Shown: piece after piece, positions 6,824 through 14,702 of the stretch | How positions within the stretch are numbered: position 1 is the first letter of the stretch | How the letters are laid out: each line of letters begins with the position of its first letter | Position numbers and translations under genes: made by a program | The notes under the pieces: generated by a model | What the model was told of the DNA's origin: nothing | Database searches by the model: none | What the model saw: only the letters and a program-made list of their open reading frames with translations | Source of the DNA: Thermomicrobiales bacterium | GTDB lineage: Bacteria > Chloroflexota > Chloroflexia > Thermomicrobiales > UBA6265 | NCBI GenBank assembly: GCA_030447415.1 | Contig: JAUJOZ010000037.1 | Location: 1 to 46,273 of the forward strand | Direction: 5' to 3' | DNA length: 46,273 nucleotides

Positions 6824-8173
6824 TCAATCCGCCACGCTCGGCTCGTCCGCGGCGCGTGGGGCCGCGGGTCGCGCAGCATCCGTCACCGCCCCGGCCGCGA
6901 CTCGCCGTCCACGCGGCAGCGCGCTCGGGATCTCGCCGGCGCGGACGCGCGGGTGACGTCCAAAGTAGCTCACGTAGACGCCGACCGAGAGGGCGGAGAA
7001 GACCATCAGGCTGACGAACGTGGCGTCGTAGCCGGCCCGGACGATGATCGCCCCGCCGAGCAGGCTGGCACCGGAGAACCCGACGTTCCACGCCGCCGAG
7101 CGCAGTCCGAAGACGGTCGCCCGCGCCCGCGGCGGCAGCACCTCAGCAATGAACGTCGAATCGATCGGCCACGCCATGCTGATGCTCGTCTGGCGCGCCA
7201 GGTGGGCCAGTACGGCCAAACCGTAACCCGGCGCCACGATCAGCAGCGCGTAGAAGGGAATGAGCGACAGGCGCAGCAGCAGCAGCGCCCGCAGCGAGCC
7301 GAGTCGATGCGCAACCGCCGGCGCCGCCAGCCCGATCACCGCCGCGGTCAGCCCGCCGATCGCATACACGTACCCGACCGCTCGCGCATCGGCGCCGAGC
7401 GTCGTCAGGTAGACGTTGTAGAAGGGCATCACCATACCGGCGCCAAGCGCCATCAAGCCCCCGACCATGACGAAGACCGTCATATCGCGGCGGACCTGGC
7501 GCCGCTCCGCGTCCCCCTCGGCCGCCTTCGCCGCGGCGTGGTCGGTGGGTGGCGTCCCCCGCCGCGCCTGTCGCATCAGGAAGAGCGGTCCCAGCCCCGC
7601 GAAGCCGATCAGCGTCCCCGCCACCAGCGTCCAGCGATACGCCTCGACGCTCTCCGGCTCGACCCCGGCAAACGCGCGGGCGAGGATGGCGGGGAGGAAG
7701 CCGCCGAGGAGGGAGCCCAACGTGACCGCGAGGGAGATCAGCGAGAACGAGATCGCGGCGGCGTGCTGACGCTGGTCCGGCCGTGCCCACTCGATCAAGA
7801 AGGGCATCGTGGCGGTGAAGAGAAACGCCAGCCCCACGCCGTTGAAGGCACCGAGGACCAGCAGGAGCGCCGGCCGCTCGGCGAACGCCAGGCTCAGCTG
7901 GGAGCAGAGGAAGAGCGAGACGCCGCCGGTGATGCAGCGCCAGGTGCCGAAGCGCCCGATGAGCCCGCCCATCGCCGCCGAGGTGCCGGCCATCGCCAGC
8001 GTCTGGACGGCGCTGAGCGCGCCGATGGCGTCCTCGCGCAGCGCCAGCTCGTACAGGTAGAGGTTGAAGATCAGCTGGGAGACGCCGAAGGCGACGTTGG
8101 CGAGCAGGTTGTAGAGGAGAAACAGCTTGACGTCCCGCCGGAACCCGCGGACCCGTCGAATGTAATCGCCCAT
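6824..8173 (-). CDS. MFS transporter
   Basis: A 449-residue integral membrane protein with about 12 helices in two six-helix halves, separated by a charged cytoplasmic loop (RQARRGTPPTDHAAAKAAEGDAERR). The first half has VAFGVSQLIFNLYLYELAL and a loop-2 stretch GGLIGRFGTWR, the MFS signature; the second half has GAGMVMPFYNVYL, AVAHRLGSLR and RATVFGLRSAAWNVGFSGASLLGG. The pattern fits drug/sugar-efflux-type members, but the substrate is not identifiable. ATG at 8173 is the only sensible start. A TATACT element lies about 70 bases upstream. The 30-residue C-terminal tail is Arg/Ala/Pro-rich. It is a single-gene unit, divergent from the hydrolase gene. Confidence 0.9.
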   Translation of the reverse strand: MGDYIRRVRGFRRDVKLFLLYNLLANVAFGVSQLIFNLYLYELALREDAIGALSAVQTLAMAGTSAAMGGLIGRFGTWRCITGGVSLFLCSQLSLAFAERPALLLVLGAFNGVGLAFLFTATMPFLIEWARPDQRQHAAAISFSLISLAVTLGSLLGGFLPAILARAFAGVEPESVEAYRWTLVAGTLIGFAGLGPLFLMRQARRGTPPTDHAAAKAAEGDAERRQVRRDMTVFVMVGGLMALGAGMVMPFYNVYLTTLGADARAVGYVYAIGGLTAAVIGLAAPAVAHRLGSLRALLLLRLSLIPFYALLIVAPGYGLAVLAHLARQTSISMAWPIDSTFIAEVLPPRARATVFGLRSAAWNVGFSGASLLGGAIIVRAGYDATFVSLMVFSALSVGVYVSYFGRHPRVRAGEIPSALPRGRRVAAGAVTDAARPAAPRAADEPSVAD

Positions 8174-8241
8174 CGCCCCCGCACCCGCCGCTCCGTCCCC
8201 GGGCGCGACCCTCCACCGACGCCCCGTACGCCGCGCGAGTC

Positions 8242-8247
8242 AGTATA
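8242..8247 (-). promoter_or_regulatory. -10 element of the MFS gene
   Basis: On the minus strand, TATACT (five of six) lies about 70 bases before the MFS start at 8173. No convincing -35 is visible at 16-18 bases. Confidence 0.35.
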
Positions 8248-8460
8248 GCCCCCACGCTCCCACCCGCCGGCTCCCTCCAGCGCGGTCCAGAGGGCCACCC
8301 TTGGCTGAACGTTACCTTCGGCGCCCCCAACCCGAGCGGCGCCGAGATGGCGGTCTCACTCCGGCTGGCGCCAAACCGCGCTTGGCGAGGACGGCACCGC
8401 TCCTCGTGGGATAACAGGACCGGACGGCCGTCATGTCCGCGCGCCACGCCCCGGCGTGCC

Positions 8461-8466
8461 TACAAT
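8461..8466 (+). promoter_or_regulatory. -10 element upstream of the beta-lactamase-like gene
   Basis: TACAAT (five of six) at 8461-8466 precedes the hydrolase start by about 220 bases, leaving a long leader in which I see no clear structure or gene. No good -35 is present. Confidence 0.3.
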
Positions 8467-8685
8467 TCAGCAGTTCAGCGCGGGGCCGGTGCGGCGCTCG
8501 TGTTGGCCCACGTTGGTGGGCACAGGAATCTCGAACAGCCTGCAAGCCTGTTGGAGCGCACGGCGTGTGCCCAGCCGGCGCGGCGCGCAACCGGCCGGTG
8601 CCAAAACTGGATGGCCGCCTCCGTTGCGGCCGGGGATCAGCCAGCCGTCAAGCGGTCATCTCCTCGATCGGTGGTGAGGTTCCCG

Positions 8686-9792
8686 ATGGGCGTGACGACG
8701 GTTCTTGATCTTGCGACCGGCTGGGTGCGGGACGGTGTCGTACCCGGCGTCGCCGTCGCCGTCGCCCGGCACGGAGAGCTCCTGGCCGAGCGCTACGCCG
8801 GCAAGCAGGCCGCCGGGAGCGGTCGGCCGGTCGACGCCGCCACCCTCTACCCCGTCGCCTCCATCACCAAGCCGTTCACGGCGACCGCCGCCCTCCGGCT
8901 GGCCGAGCGCGGCGGCCTCTCGCTCGACGAACCGGTCCGCCGTCTCGTTCCCGCCTTTGCCACTCAACCCGAGAAGCGCGAGGTAACCCCCCGCGACCTC
9001 CTCTGCCACACCTCCGGACTCCCGAAGGACGACTCGGCGGCGGAGGGGCTGTGGGCACGGGAGGCCGACTTCGCCACGCTCGCCGCCTCGGCCGCCGCGC
9101 TGCCGCTCGCCTACTCCCCCGGCGAGCGCGTCGCCTACTCCAACGCCGGCTACTGGGTCCTCGGCGCGGCCATTGCCGCGGCCGGCGAGGCCCCGTTCGC
9201 CGAGGTCCTGCGGACCGAGATCCTCGGTCCGTTCGGGCTGGAGGCGACGTTCGTCGACCCGCCGGCCGCCGTCTACGACCGGATCGCTCGCCGCTACGGC
9301 AAGACCAAAATCGTCAACGCACCCTACGGCCGCGCCCTTGCGTCCCCCTCAGGCGGCCTCTTCGCGACCGCCCGCGACCTCGTCCGCTTCGCGGGCGTCT
9401 TCGCCGCCGGCGGCCTCCTTCCGGACGGGTCCCGCGTCCTCTCCGCCGCCAGCGTCGCGGCGATGACGACCGACCAAACGGACGGCCTGCCCGGCGGCAT
9501 CGAAGGAGTCCAGACTTGGCCGGTCTGCCCGTGGGGTCTGGGCTGGGACGTCAAAGGCCAGAAGACCCATCACTGGACCGGCGACCTCACCTCGCCCGGC
9601 ACCGTCAGCCACCCTGGCCAGTCGGGCTGCCTCCTCTGGGCCGACCCGAGCACCGGTCTCGCCGTCGCCGTCCTTGCCAACCGTGACCTCGGCACCGGCT
9701 GGGCCGCCGTCCCCGCCCGCTGGGCCAGGTTGAGCAACGCGATCATTGCCGCAGCGACGACCGAGGACCCGCTGATGGCCGTTCCCGGCTGA
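8686..9792 (+). CDS. serine hydrolase, beta-lactamase/penicillin-binding-protein family
   Basis: A 368-residue class C-like serine hydrolase. The nucleophile motif is S59-I-T-K62 (VASITKPF), the second motif is Y151-S-N153 (VAYSNAGYWVLG), and a late H-P-G in SHPGQSG replaces the usual K-T-G. HTSGLP near residue 108 is also characteristic. There is no signal peptide, so it is probably cytoplasmic and an esterase or peptidase rather than a drug-resistance enzyme. The frame is open upstream to 8347, but homology begins at MGVTTVLDLA; ATG at 8686 has GGTGAGG seven bases upstream. It stands alone on the plus strand between two minus-strand units. Confidence 0.88.
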   Translation: MGVTTVLDLATGWVRDGVVPGVAVAVARHGELLAERYAGKQAAGSGRPVDAATLYPVASITKPFTATAALRLAERGGLSLDEPVRRLVPAFATQPEKREVTPRDLLCHTSGLPKDDSAAEGLWAREADFATLAASAAALPLAYSPGERVAYSNAGYWVLGAAIAAAGEAPFAEVLRTEILGPFGLEATFVDPPAAVYDRIARRYGKTKIVNAPYGRALASPSGGLFATARDLVRFAGVFAAGGLLPDGSRVLSAASVAAMTTDQTDGLPGGIEGVQTWPVCPWGLGWDVKGQKTHHWTGDLTSPGTVSHPGQSGCLLWADPSTGLAVAVLANRDLGTGWAAVPARWARLSNAIIAAATTEDPLMAVPG

Positions 9793-9942
9793 GCTCGCTG
9801 GCGTTCACCCGGGCGCCGCGGGACACGGCCGCCGGTCGGGGCGACGCATGCATCGCCCGCGACGCAGCACGAGCGTCCCGCTGACGGACGCCGCCTGCGA
9901 CGCAGCCAGGCGCGGCGCGTGTCCTACAGGCGGATGCCTCGC

Positions 9943-10701
9943 CTATCCGCGTCTGCGCGCCCCCACTCCGTACTGGAAGTACGTCGGCGTCTCCTCCGCC
10001 GTCAGATCGATCCCGTGCCGCGCGAACGCCGCGACGAGCGCCGCCGGCTCCCGGAAGACCTTCACGATGCGGAACTCGCGCCCGTCGTTGAGGCGCCGCC
10101 GCATGATCGGGTCGGCCGCCTCGGACAGCGGCTGGTCCGGGGAGGAGGCGGTCGGCTCGCGGCGGCTGTCGACGAAGAAGAGCCTGCCCCCCGGTCCCAG
10201 CGCCGCTGCCACCGCGGCCAGGAACGGGCCGAGCCGCTCGTCCGGGACGTGCGATAGCCAGAATCCGAAGAAGACCGCATCGTAGGTGCGGTCCGGGCGC
10301 CAGGCGAAGAGGTCGGCCTGGGCGTAGACCACGCGATCGGCGAGTCCCGCCTGCTCCAGTCGCGCCCGGTTGAGCGTCAGCATCTCCGGCGACGCGTCGA
10401 TCGCCGTCACGTGCGCGCCGCCGCGAACCAACTGTTCCGTCCAGAGCCCGGTGCCACAGGCCAGCTCCAGCACCTCGCCCTCGATGTGTGCCGCGGCGAG
10501 CGCCGCCCGCACCATCGCGACCTCGGCGTGCCAGCGCGCGTTGGCTTCGCGGCCGTGGTCGTAGCGCCCGCGACGCTGGAACCACTCGTCATACTCCGCC
10601 GCCCGCGCCGCGTAATAGGCCCGCTGCTCGGTCAGCGTCCCGTCCAGGGACCCATCCTCCCCGGGCACCGCGGCGTTCGGCGTTCGGTCAACTGCGCTCA
10701 T
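9943..10701 (-). CDS. class I SAM-dependent methyltransferase
   Basis: A 252-residue Rossmann methyltransferase. Motif I is EVLELACGTGLWTEQLV, motif II ends in VTAIDASPEML, motif III covers VVYAQADLFAW, motif IV is DAVFFGFWLSHVPDE, and GPGGRLFFVDSRRE closes the core. The YYAARAAEYDEWF segment at the N-terminus is typical of small-molecule or tRNA-wobble-type methyltransferases. ATG at 10701 has AAGGA about ten bases upstream; the frame stays open to 10881 but that part overlaps the 3' end of the preceding gene without homology. It lies 43 bases after the aminoglycoside acetyltransferase and is likely co-transcribed. The substrate is unknown. Confidence 0.85.
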   Translation of the reverse strand: MSAVDRTPNAAVPGEDGSLDGTLTEQRAYYAARAAEYDEWFQRRGRYDHGREANARWHAEVAMVRAALAAAHIEGEVLELACGTGLWTEQLVRGGAHVTAIDASPEMLTLNRARLEQAGLADRVVYAQADLFAWRPDRTYDAVFFGFWLSHVPDERLGPFLAAVAAALGPGGRLFFVDSRREPTASSPDQPLSEAADPIMRRRLNDGREFRIVKVFREPAALVAAFARHGIDLTAEETPTYFQYGVGARRRG

Positions 10702-10744
10702 GCTCTCGCTTCCTTGGCAGACGGGCGGTCGCCGCCACCGACCA

Positions 10745-11615
10745 TCACCCGAAGCGCCGCTCCAGCCACGCCACGGCGAACCCGTGCAACTCCCGCGCCG
10801 GGAACACGAAACTCTCGGCGTGGGCGACGCGCCCGCCACGACTGATGCCGGCCGCCAGGGCGCTCCGGGCAATGGCGGCAAACGCCCCCTCGCCCGATTG
10901 CATCCCCTCGGTCCCGTCGATGTCCGCTTGGACGTCGCCGTACGGGAACGCGCCGGAACCGGTGTCGATGTCGTGGAACGTGCGCCACACCGCGCGTCCT
11001 TCCTCCAACACCGGCATCCGATAGACGACCCGGCGCTTGGCGGGCGCCCCCGTTGTCGCCTCGGCGTGGTGCAGGAGCGTCAGCGTGTCGAGCGGCGCCC
11101 CCAGCATCAGCACCTGCCCGTCCGCCTCGACCAGCCTGGCCAGCGGCGAACCCGGGCCGTAGGCGTCATCCCACGGGTGATCGGCCGTGATCCACGCCGC
11201 GCGCGGACCGAGCGCCACGACGTTCGCCTCGGGGTGCCGGCTGCGGCGTGCGCCCGGCCAGGTCCGGATCCGCTCCGGCAACCATCCGTAGGCGCGGTGC
11301 GCTTCGGAGAGGGTCGGGTCGAAGGGCGGCAGCTCCGCCTCGTACGCCCGCTGCCACTCAACCGGCCAGGCGTCCAGGTGGTACGGGCTCTCCTCCCAGC
11401 CGGCGTACGCCATCAGCGTCCCGTCCGGCCCCAGGGCATCGAGCAGCGCGCCGACTACCGCCGTCGCCCCGCCGACCACCTGACCCAGCGCGCATCCGGC
11501 AGTGGACCATCACAACGCCGCCGGATCGCACGCCTAACCCCCTCAGGTCGCGCGCCAGCCACGACCGCGCCACCGGTGGCCGCGCGTCCTGCCCCCCGAC
11601 CGTGGAGTTCGGCAT
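10745..11615 (-). pseudogene. aminoglycoside 3-N-acetyltransferase family, frameshifted near N-terminus
   Basis: The family acetylates the 3-amino group of 2-deoxystreptamine drugs, or related antibiotics, with acetyl-CoA. The N-terminal piece (from ATG 11615) shows SWLARDLRGLGVRSGGVVMVH; the rest (continuing in another frame from 11488 to 10745) shows QVVGGATAVVGALLDALGPDGTLM, PGARRSRHPEANVVALG, and VLMLGAPLDTLTLLHHAE, all family hallmarks. The break lies at 11486-11492, where two bases appear lost (or one gained) between VHCRMR and LGQVVGG. Joined, the protein would be about 290 residues, the normal size. As it stands, only a GTG at 11479 could start the long piece, lacking the N-terminal helix and CoA-site strand. 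It lies between DUF488 and methyltransferase genes. Confidence 0.78.
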
Positions 11616-11673
11616 CCTCACCCCTGGTTCACGGCCCCCGACCGTTGGCACGGGTAGCCGACCACCACGAGGG

Positions 11674-12069
11674 TCAGGCCGGTAGTTCCTCGACCCCGAA
11701 CCCGTCCGCCCGCAGCAGCTCGGCCACCGTCTTTCGGTGGCAGCGGTCGTAGTCCTTGCATTGGCACAGCAGCACGACGGGGCGGGACAACCCCTCGATG
11801 ATCGCCCGGCCCGCCGGGTAGTCGGCGATCTGGATAGGGCCGTCCCCTTTGTAGTTCACGTTGCCGAGCTCCGGGACGTGGCGGTAATCGTCCCCGAGAA
11901 GGCTGGCCAGGTTGCTCTTGTTCCAGACGGGGACCCACCGAGACCGCGGCGAGAGCCGGATGTCGAGCAGGAGGGCATCTCGCTCCCTCAGCAGTGGCCT
12001 CAGTTCCTCCGGCGTGCGTCCGGAGGCTCCCAGCGTGTAGACCGGCGGTATTGCTCGCGGCCCCTCCAT
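11674..12069 (-). CDS. DUF488 domain protein
   Basis: A 131-residue protein of the DUF488 family. The N-terminus VYTLGASGRTPEELRPLL corresponds to the usual 'iyTIGHSnrs.eeF..lL', and the body has LLLDIRLSPRSRW, where family members have DVRs.P.Sr.p. Near the end, VVLLCQCKDYDRCHRKTVAELL matches the conserved 'LlC.Ekdp..CHR..ia..l' with the Cys and CHR triad. The His of the TIGHS motif is Ala here, a change in a strongly conserved position. ATG at 12069 is where homology begins, although the frame is open far upstream. It heads a minus-strand unit with the acetyltransferase and methyltransferase. Its biochemical role is not established for the family. Confidence 0.8.
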   Translation of the reverse strand: MEGPRAIPPVYTLGASGRTPEELRPLLRERDALLLDIRLSPRSRWVPVWNKSNLASLLGDDYRHVPELGNVNYKGDGPIQIADYPAGRAIIEGLSRPVVLLCQCKDYDRCHRKTVAELLRADGFGVEELPA

Positions 12070-12125
12070 GCGACCAGCAGGCGGTTTCGGGGCACGGACA
12101 ACCAGGACTGCGTGCAGCGCTCCGC

Positions 12126-12653
12126 CTAGCGGCCGATACCGAAGATGGCGAGGATGCTGCCGGCGATGAGGAGCGATGGGATGATCGAGATCACCGCGGT
12201 GCCGATTGCCCGGCCGGTTGTCATGTCCAGCGACTGCCGGAGCGCAATCGTCGCGGTGACAAGAAACCAACCCCCGGCGACGGCAGCGATCACCGGTCCC
12301 AAAATGGGAATGAAGCCCACCACCGTCAGCAGTGACGGCGTGTAGGCGAAGCCCAAGGTCCGCATGACCTCCTGCCACGACGACGAGGTGCCCGCCGTGG
12401 CTAGGAGGCGGGTTCCGACGAAGTAGGCCACGCCCGAGAAAACCGCCCACAACAGGATGCTGGCAACGATGCCGCCGAACAGCCCGCCGATGCCGCCTTC
12501 GCCCAGCGACCCGATGCCACCCGCGATCGCCGCCAGCACCACCACCAGCAACGCCGGCGTCGTCGCGCGCTCGTCGTGCTCGATCTCCTCGTAGGTCGGC
12601 ACGTCCAGCCGCGCCACGCCGATCATGCGATCGACCAGTGCCCCCGTCCCCAC
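12126..12653 (-). CDS. Yip1-domain integral membrane protein
   Basis: About 175 residues: a short N-terminal cytoplasmic part (VDRMIGVARLDVPTYEEIEHD) followed by five or six membrane helices, including ALLVVVLAAIAGGIGSL, ASILLWAVFSGVAYFVGTRL, AYTPSLLTVVGFIPILGPVI and GTAVISIIPSLLIAGSILAI. This arrangement is that of bacterial YIP1-family proteins. I chose GTG at 12653 because relatives conserve an 'M.DRM..A.rLd' start; ATG at 12626 is the alternative. A TACACT element lies about 95 bases upstream at 12749-12754. Function is unknown. It precedes the DUF488 gene on the same strand by 56 bases. Confidence 0.78.
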   Translation of the reverse strand: MGTGALVDRMIGVARLDVPTYEEIEHDERATTPALLVVVLAAIAGGIGSLGEGGIGGLFGGIVASILLWAVFSGVAYFVGTRLLATAGTSSSWQEVMRTLGFAYTPSLLTVVGFIPILGPVIAAVAGGWFLVTATIALRQSLDMTTGRAIGTAVISIIPSLLIAGSILAIFGIGR

Positions 12654-12917
12654 GCCCTGCACCGCAGCCCCCCTCACCTGTCGACGGACGACCACCGCTT
12701 CCCGCCCACGGCCGGGCGTGCCCCGCACCGTGGCAATCCCGCCCTGCCAGTGTAGCGGCTCATGATGAGGAACGGAACGACCGTGCGTACTTAGCTGCGG
12801 GCCTGCTAAGCCAGCGCGCTGCCCACGTCCGCTCACCGTGCACGTCTCCGCTCTCCCAGCGTTGGCCCGGGTGCCCCCCACATCGGTGGCGGCGGCGGGC
12901 GGTGAATCCGTCAAGCC

Positions 12918-13838
12918 TCACAACCGCGACAGCACGGATCTCGACAGCGCCTCCAGCCCAGCCAGACCGTCCCGCTCCAGCCACTGGGCCATCACCCGCT
13001 CCACCCCGACCCCCGCCAGCTCCCGCAGTTGCTCGGTGACGTCGTCCGGTCCGCCGACCACGACCCCGCGGGCGCGAATCTCCTCCACCGTTTGGCCGTT
13101 CCTGAGCTTGGTCGCGGCCTCGGCGGCGTCCCGGCCGAAGACCACCCACGTCATCAGGGTGCGGCGCACCGCCGAGGGCGGACGGCCCTCCTCACGCAGC
13201 AGGTCGTCGAGGCGGGCGTTGAGATCGGCGAACCGCGCTGCCGGCACGAAGACCGCGTTCCACTCGTCGGCGTAGCGCGCCGCCAGCGGCAGCGTCCGCT
13301 TCGTCCCGTTGCCCCCGATCACGATCGGCGGCCCGCCGGGCCGCCGCGGCCGGGACAGCAGCACCGCGTCATCCAGGCGGTAGAACTCCCCGGCGAACGA
13401 GCTTGGCGCGTCGCTCCGCAGCAGGCGCCGCACCACCTGCACCCCTTCTGCGAAGCGGGCGAACCGCCGGTCGGTGTCGAGCAAGTCGAAGCCGTAGCTG
13501 GCGTGCTCCCGCTCCTGCCACCCCGCCCCCAGGCCGAGGCGTAGCCGCCCGCCCGACAGGTCGTCGACGGCGGCGGCGGTCCAGGCGGTGACGACCGGGT
13601 GGCGGAACGAGACCGGCGAGACCAGCGGCCCGAACTCGATCCGGCTCGTGTGGCCCGCCAGCCAGGTCAGCGAGGCCCACAGCTCCAGCGCGTCGAGGTG
13701 CGGGCCGGTAGGGTTGGTCAAGTGGTCGGACCGGTAGAGCCCCGCGAACCCCAGCTCCTCCGCCGCGCGGGCCAGCCGCTGCCAGCGCGTCCAGGTCAGT
13801 CCGTCCTGCCCCTCGACCATGATCGCGACGTCAAGCAC
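12918..13838 (-). CDS. LLM-class (luciferase-like) F420-dependent oxidoreductase
   Basis: A 306-residue TIM-barrel flavin/F420 oxidoreductase of the bacterial luciferase superfamily. Visible signatures are FAGLYRSDHL near residue 33, LAGHTSRIEFGPLVSPVSFRHP (strand with cofactor contacts), AAVDDLSGGRLRLGLGAGW, and RPGGPPIVIGGNGTKRTLPLAARYADEWN, the classic 'GG.g....a...aD.W' cofactor loop. Lack of an FMN-specific pattern plus the high-GC context favours F420, but that is inference. It is the third gene of a probable operon behind the aminotransferase and methyltransferase, 30 bases after the latter. The substrate is unknown. Confidence 0.88.
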   Translation of the reverse strand: MLDVAIMVEGQDGLTWTRWQRLARAAEELGFAGLYRSDHLTNPTGPHLDALELWASLTWLAGHTSRIEFGPLVSPVSFRHPVVTAWTAAAVDDLSGGRLRLGLGAGWQEREHASYGFDLLDTDRRFARFAEGVQVVRRLLRSDAPSSFAGEFYRLDDAVLLSRPRRPGGPPIVIGGNGTKRTLPLAARYADEWNAVFVPAARFADLNARLDDLLREEGRPPSAVRRTLMTWVVFGRDAAEAATKLRNGQTVEEIRARGVVVGGPDDVTEQLRELAGVGVERVMAQWLERDGLAGLEALSRSVLSRL

Positions 13839-13868
13839 CCGTGTCTCCTCTGCGAGGCTCTTCGAACG

Positions 13869-14702
13869 TCAGGCCGCACCGCTCGAGCGTCGGGCGGGAG
13901 CGGGCTGCCCCCACGTCACGACGCCGACGATACCCAACTCGATCTTCCCCGCATCGGCGTGGGGAGAGACCAACGCGCGAAGGGCGTCGTCGAACGCGGC
14001 AGCCTGCTGCGGCCCCATCCGGTCTCGGGAAAAGCCGTTTCGGGCATGGAACGACTCGACGTACGCATCGACCGCCTGCGTAAAGGGGACGGACGCCGTG
14101 CGCTCTTCTCCGTCCCGGCGGAAGAGACGGCGCGCCATCAACTCCGCGACGAGGTCGTAGGGTCGGTAGTCTCGGTTGGTCGAGAACCGCGGGATGAGCC
14201 GCGCCAGGTCGGCGTCCCACGGCGTCGGCAGCGTCTGCTGATCGACGATCGCCAGCGCGGCGCGCGGTGCAAGCGCGTCCCGAAACCGAGGGAGCACGAC
14301 ATCCCACTCCATCCAGTGGAGGCTTGCCCCCGCCGTCACCAGCGCGTAGGGCGGGCGCAGCGGGGCATCCTCGGCCGAGGCGTGGATCCAACGCAGCGTC
14401 GGGAGGTCCCCGCCGGGGAGTAACCGCCCTCGCGCCATCATGCCCGGCGACTGGTCGACAGCGTCGACCCGCTCGACCCGGGCCGCCAGTTGCCGGGCGA
14501 TCTCGCCGGTCCCGCACCCGACGTCGAGCACGACCCGCGGGTCGTCGACGACGAGATCGGCCAGGATATCGAACACCGCCGCCGGGTAGGGCGGCCGGTG
14601 GTGGTACGCCGCGACGACGCTCCGATCCTGAAACTGGGCGGCGTACGCCGGGCCGAGATGCGCCGGTTTGGGCAGCGTCGGCTGCTGCCCGCCGCGCCTC
14701 AC
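13869..14702 (-). CDS. class I SAM-dependent methyltransferase, translationally coupled
   Basis: A 277-residue methyltransferase. FQDRSVVAAYHHRPPYP opens the domain (the usual 'F......Y...RP.Yp'), VVLDVGCGTGEIARQLA is motif I, RVDAVDQSPGM motif II, IHASAEDAPL motif III, and VTAGASLHWMEWD motif IV. This set is typical of the ubiquinone/TrmN6-like small-molecule group with a WH motif at the active site. The GTG start at 14702 overlaps the aminotransferase TGA stop as GTGA, a standard coupling arrangement, which settles the start although the frame is open upstream. It sits between the aminotransferase and the LLM oxidoreductase, and the three may act on one amine-containing substrate (inference). 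Confidence 0.87.
   Translation of the reverse strand: MRRGGQQPTLPKPAHLGPAYAAQFQDRSVVAAYHHRPPYPAAVFDILADLVVDDPRVVLDVGCGTGEIARQLAARVERVDAVDQSPGMMARGRLLPGGDLPTLRWIHASAEDAPLRPPYALVTAGASLHWMEWDVVLPRFRDALAPRAALAIVDQQTLPTPWDADLARLIPRFSTNRDYRPYDLVAELMARRLFRRDGEERTASVPFTQAVDAYVESFHARNGFSRDRMGPQQAAAFDDALRALVSPHADAGKIELGIVGVVTWGQPAPARRSSGAA

Noticed and set aside
6455..8248. 597-codon plus-strand frame opposite the MFS gene
   Set aside because: Antisense of the transporter except for the short GT2 relic at 6644-6755, which is reported separately.
9743..10585. 280-codon minus-strand frame over the methyltransferase
   Set aside because: Out-of-frame shadow of the methyltransferase; Arg/Gly-rich without motifs.
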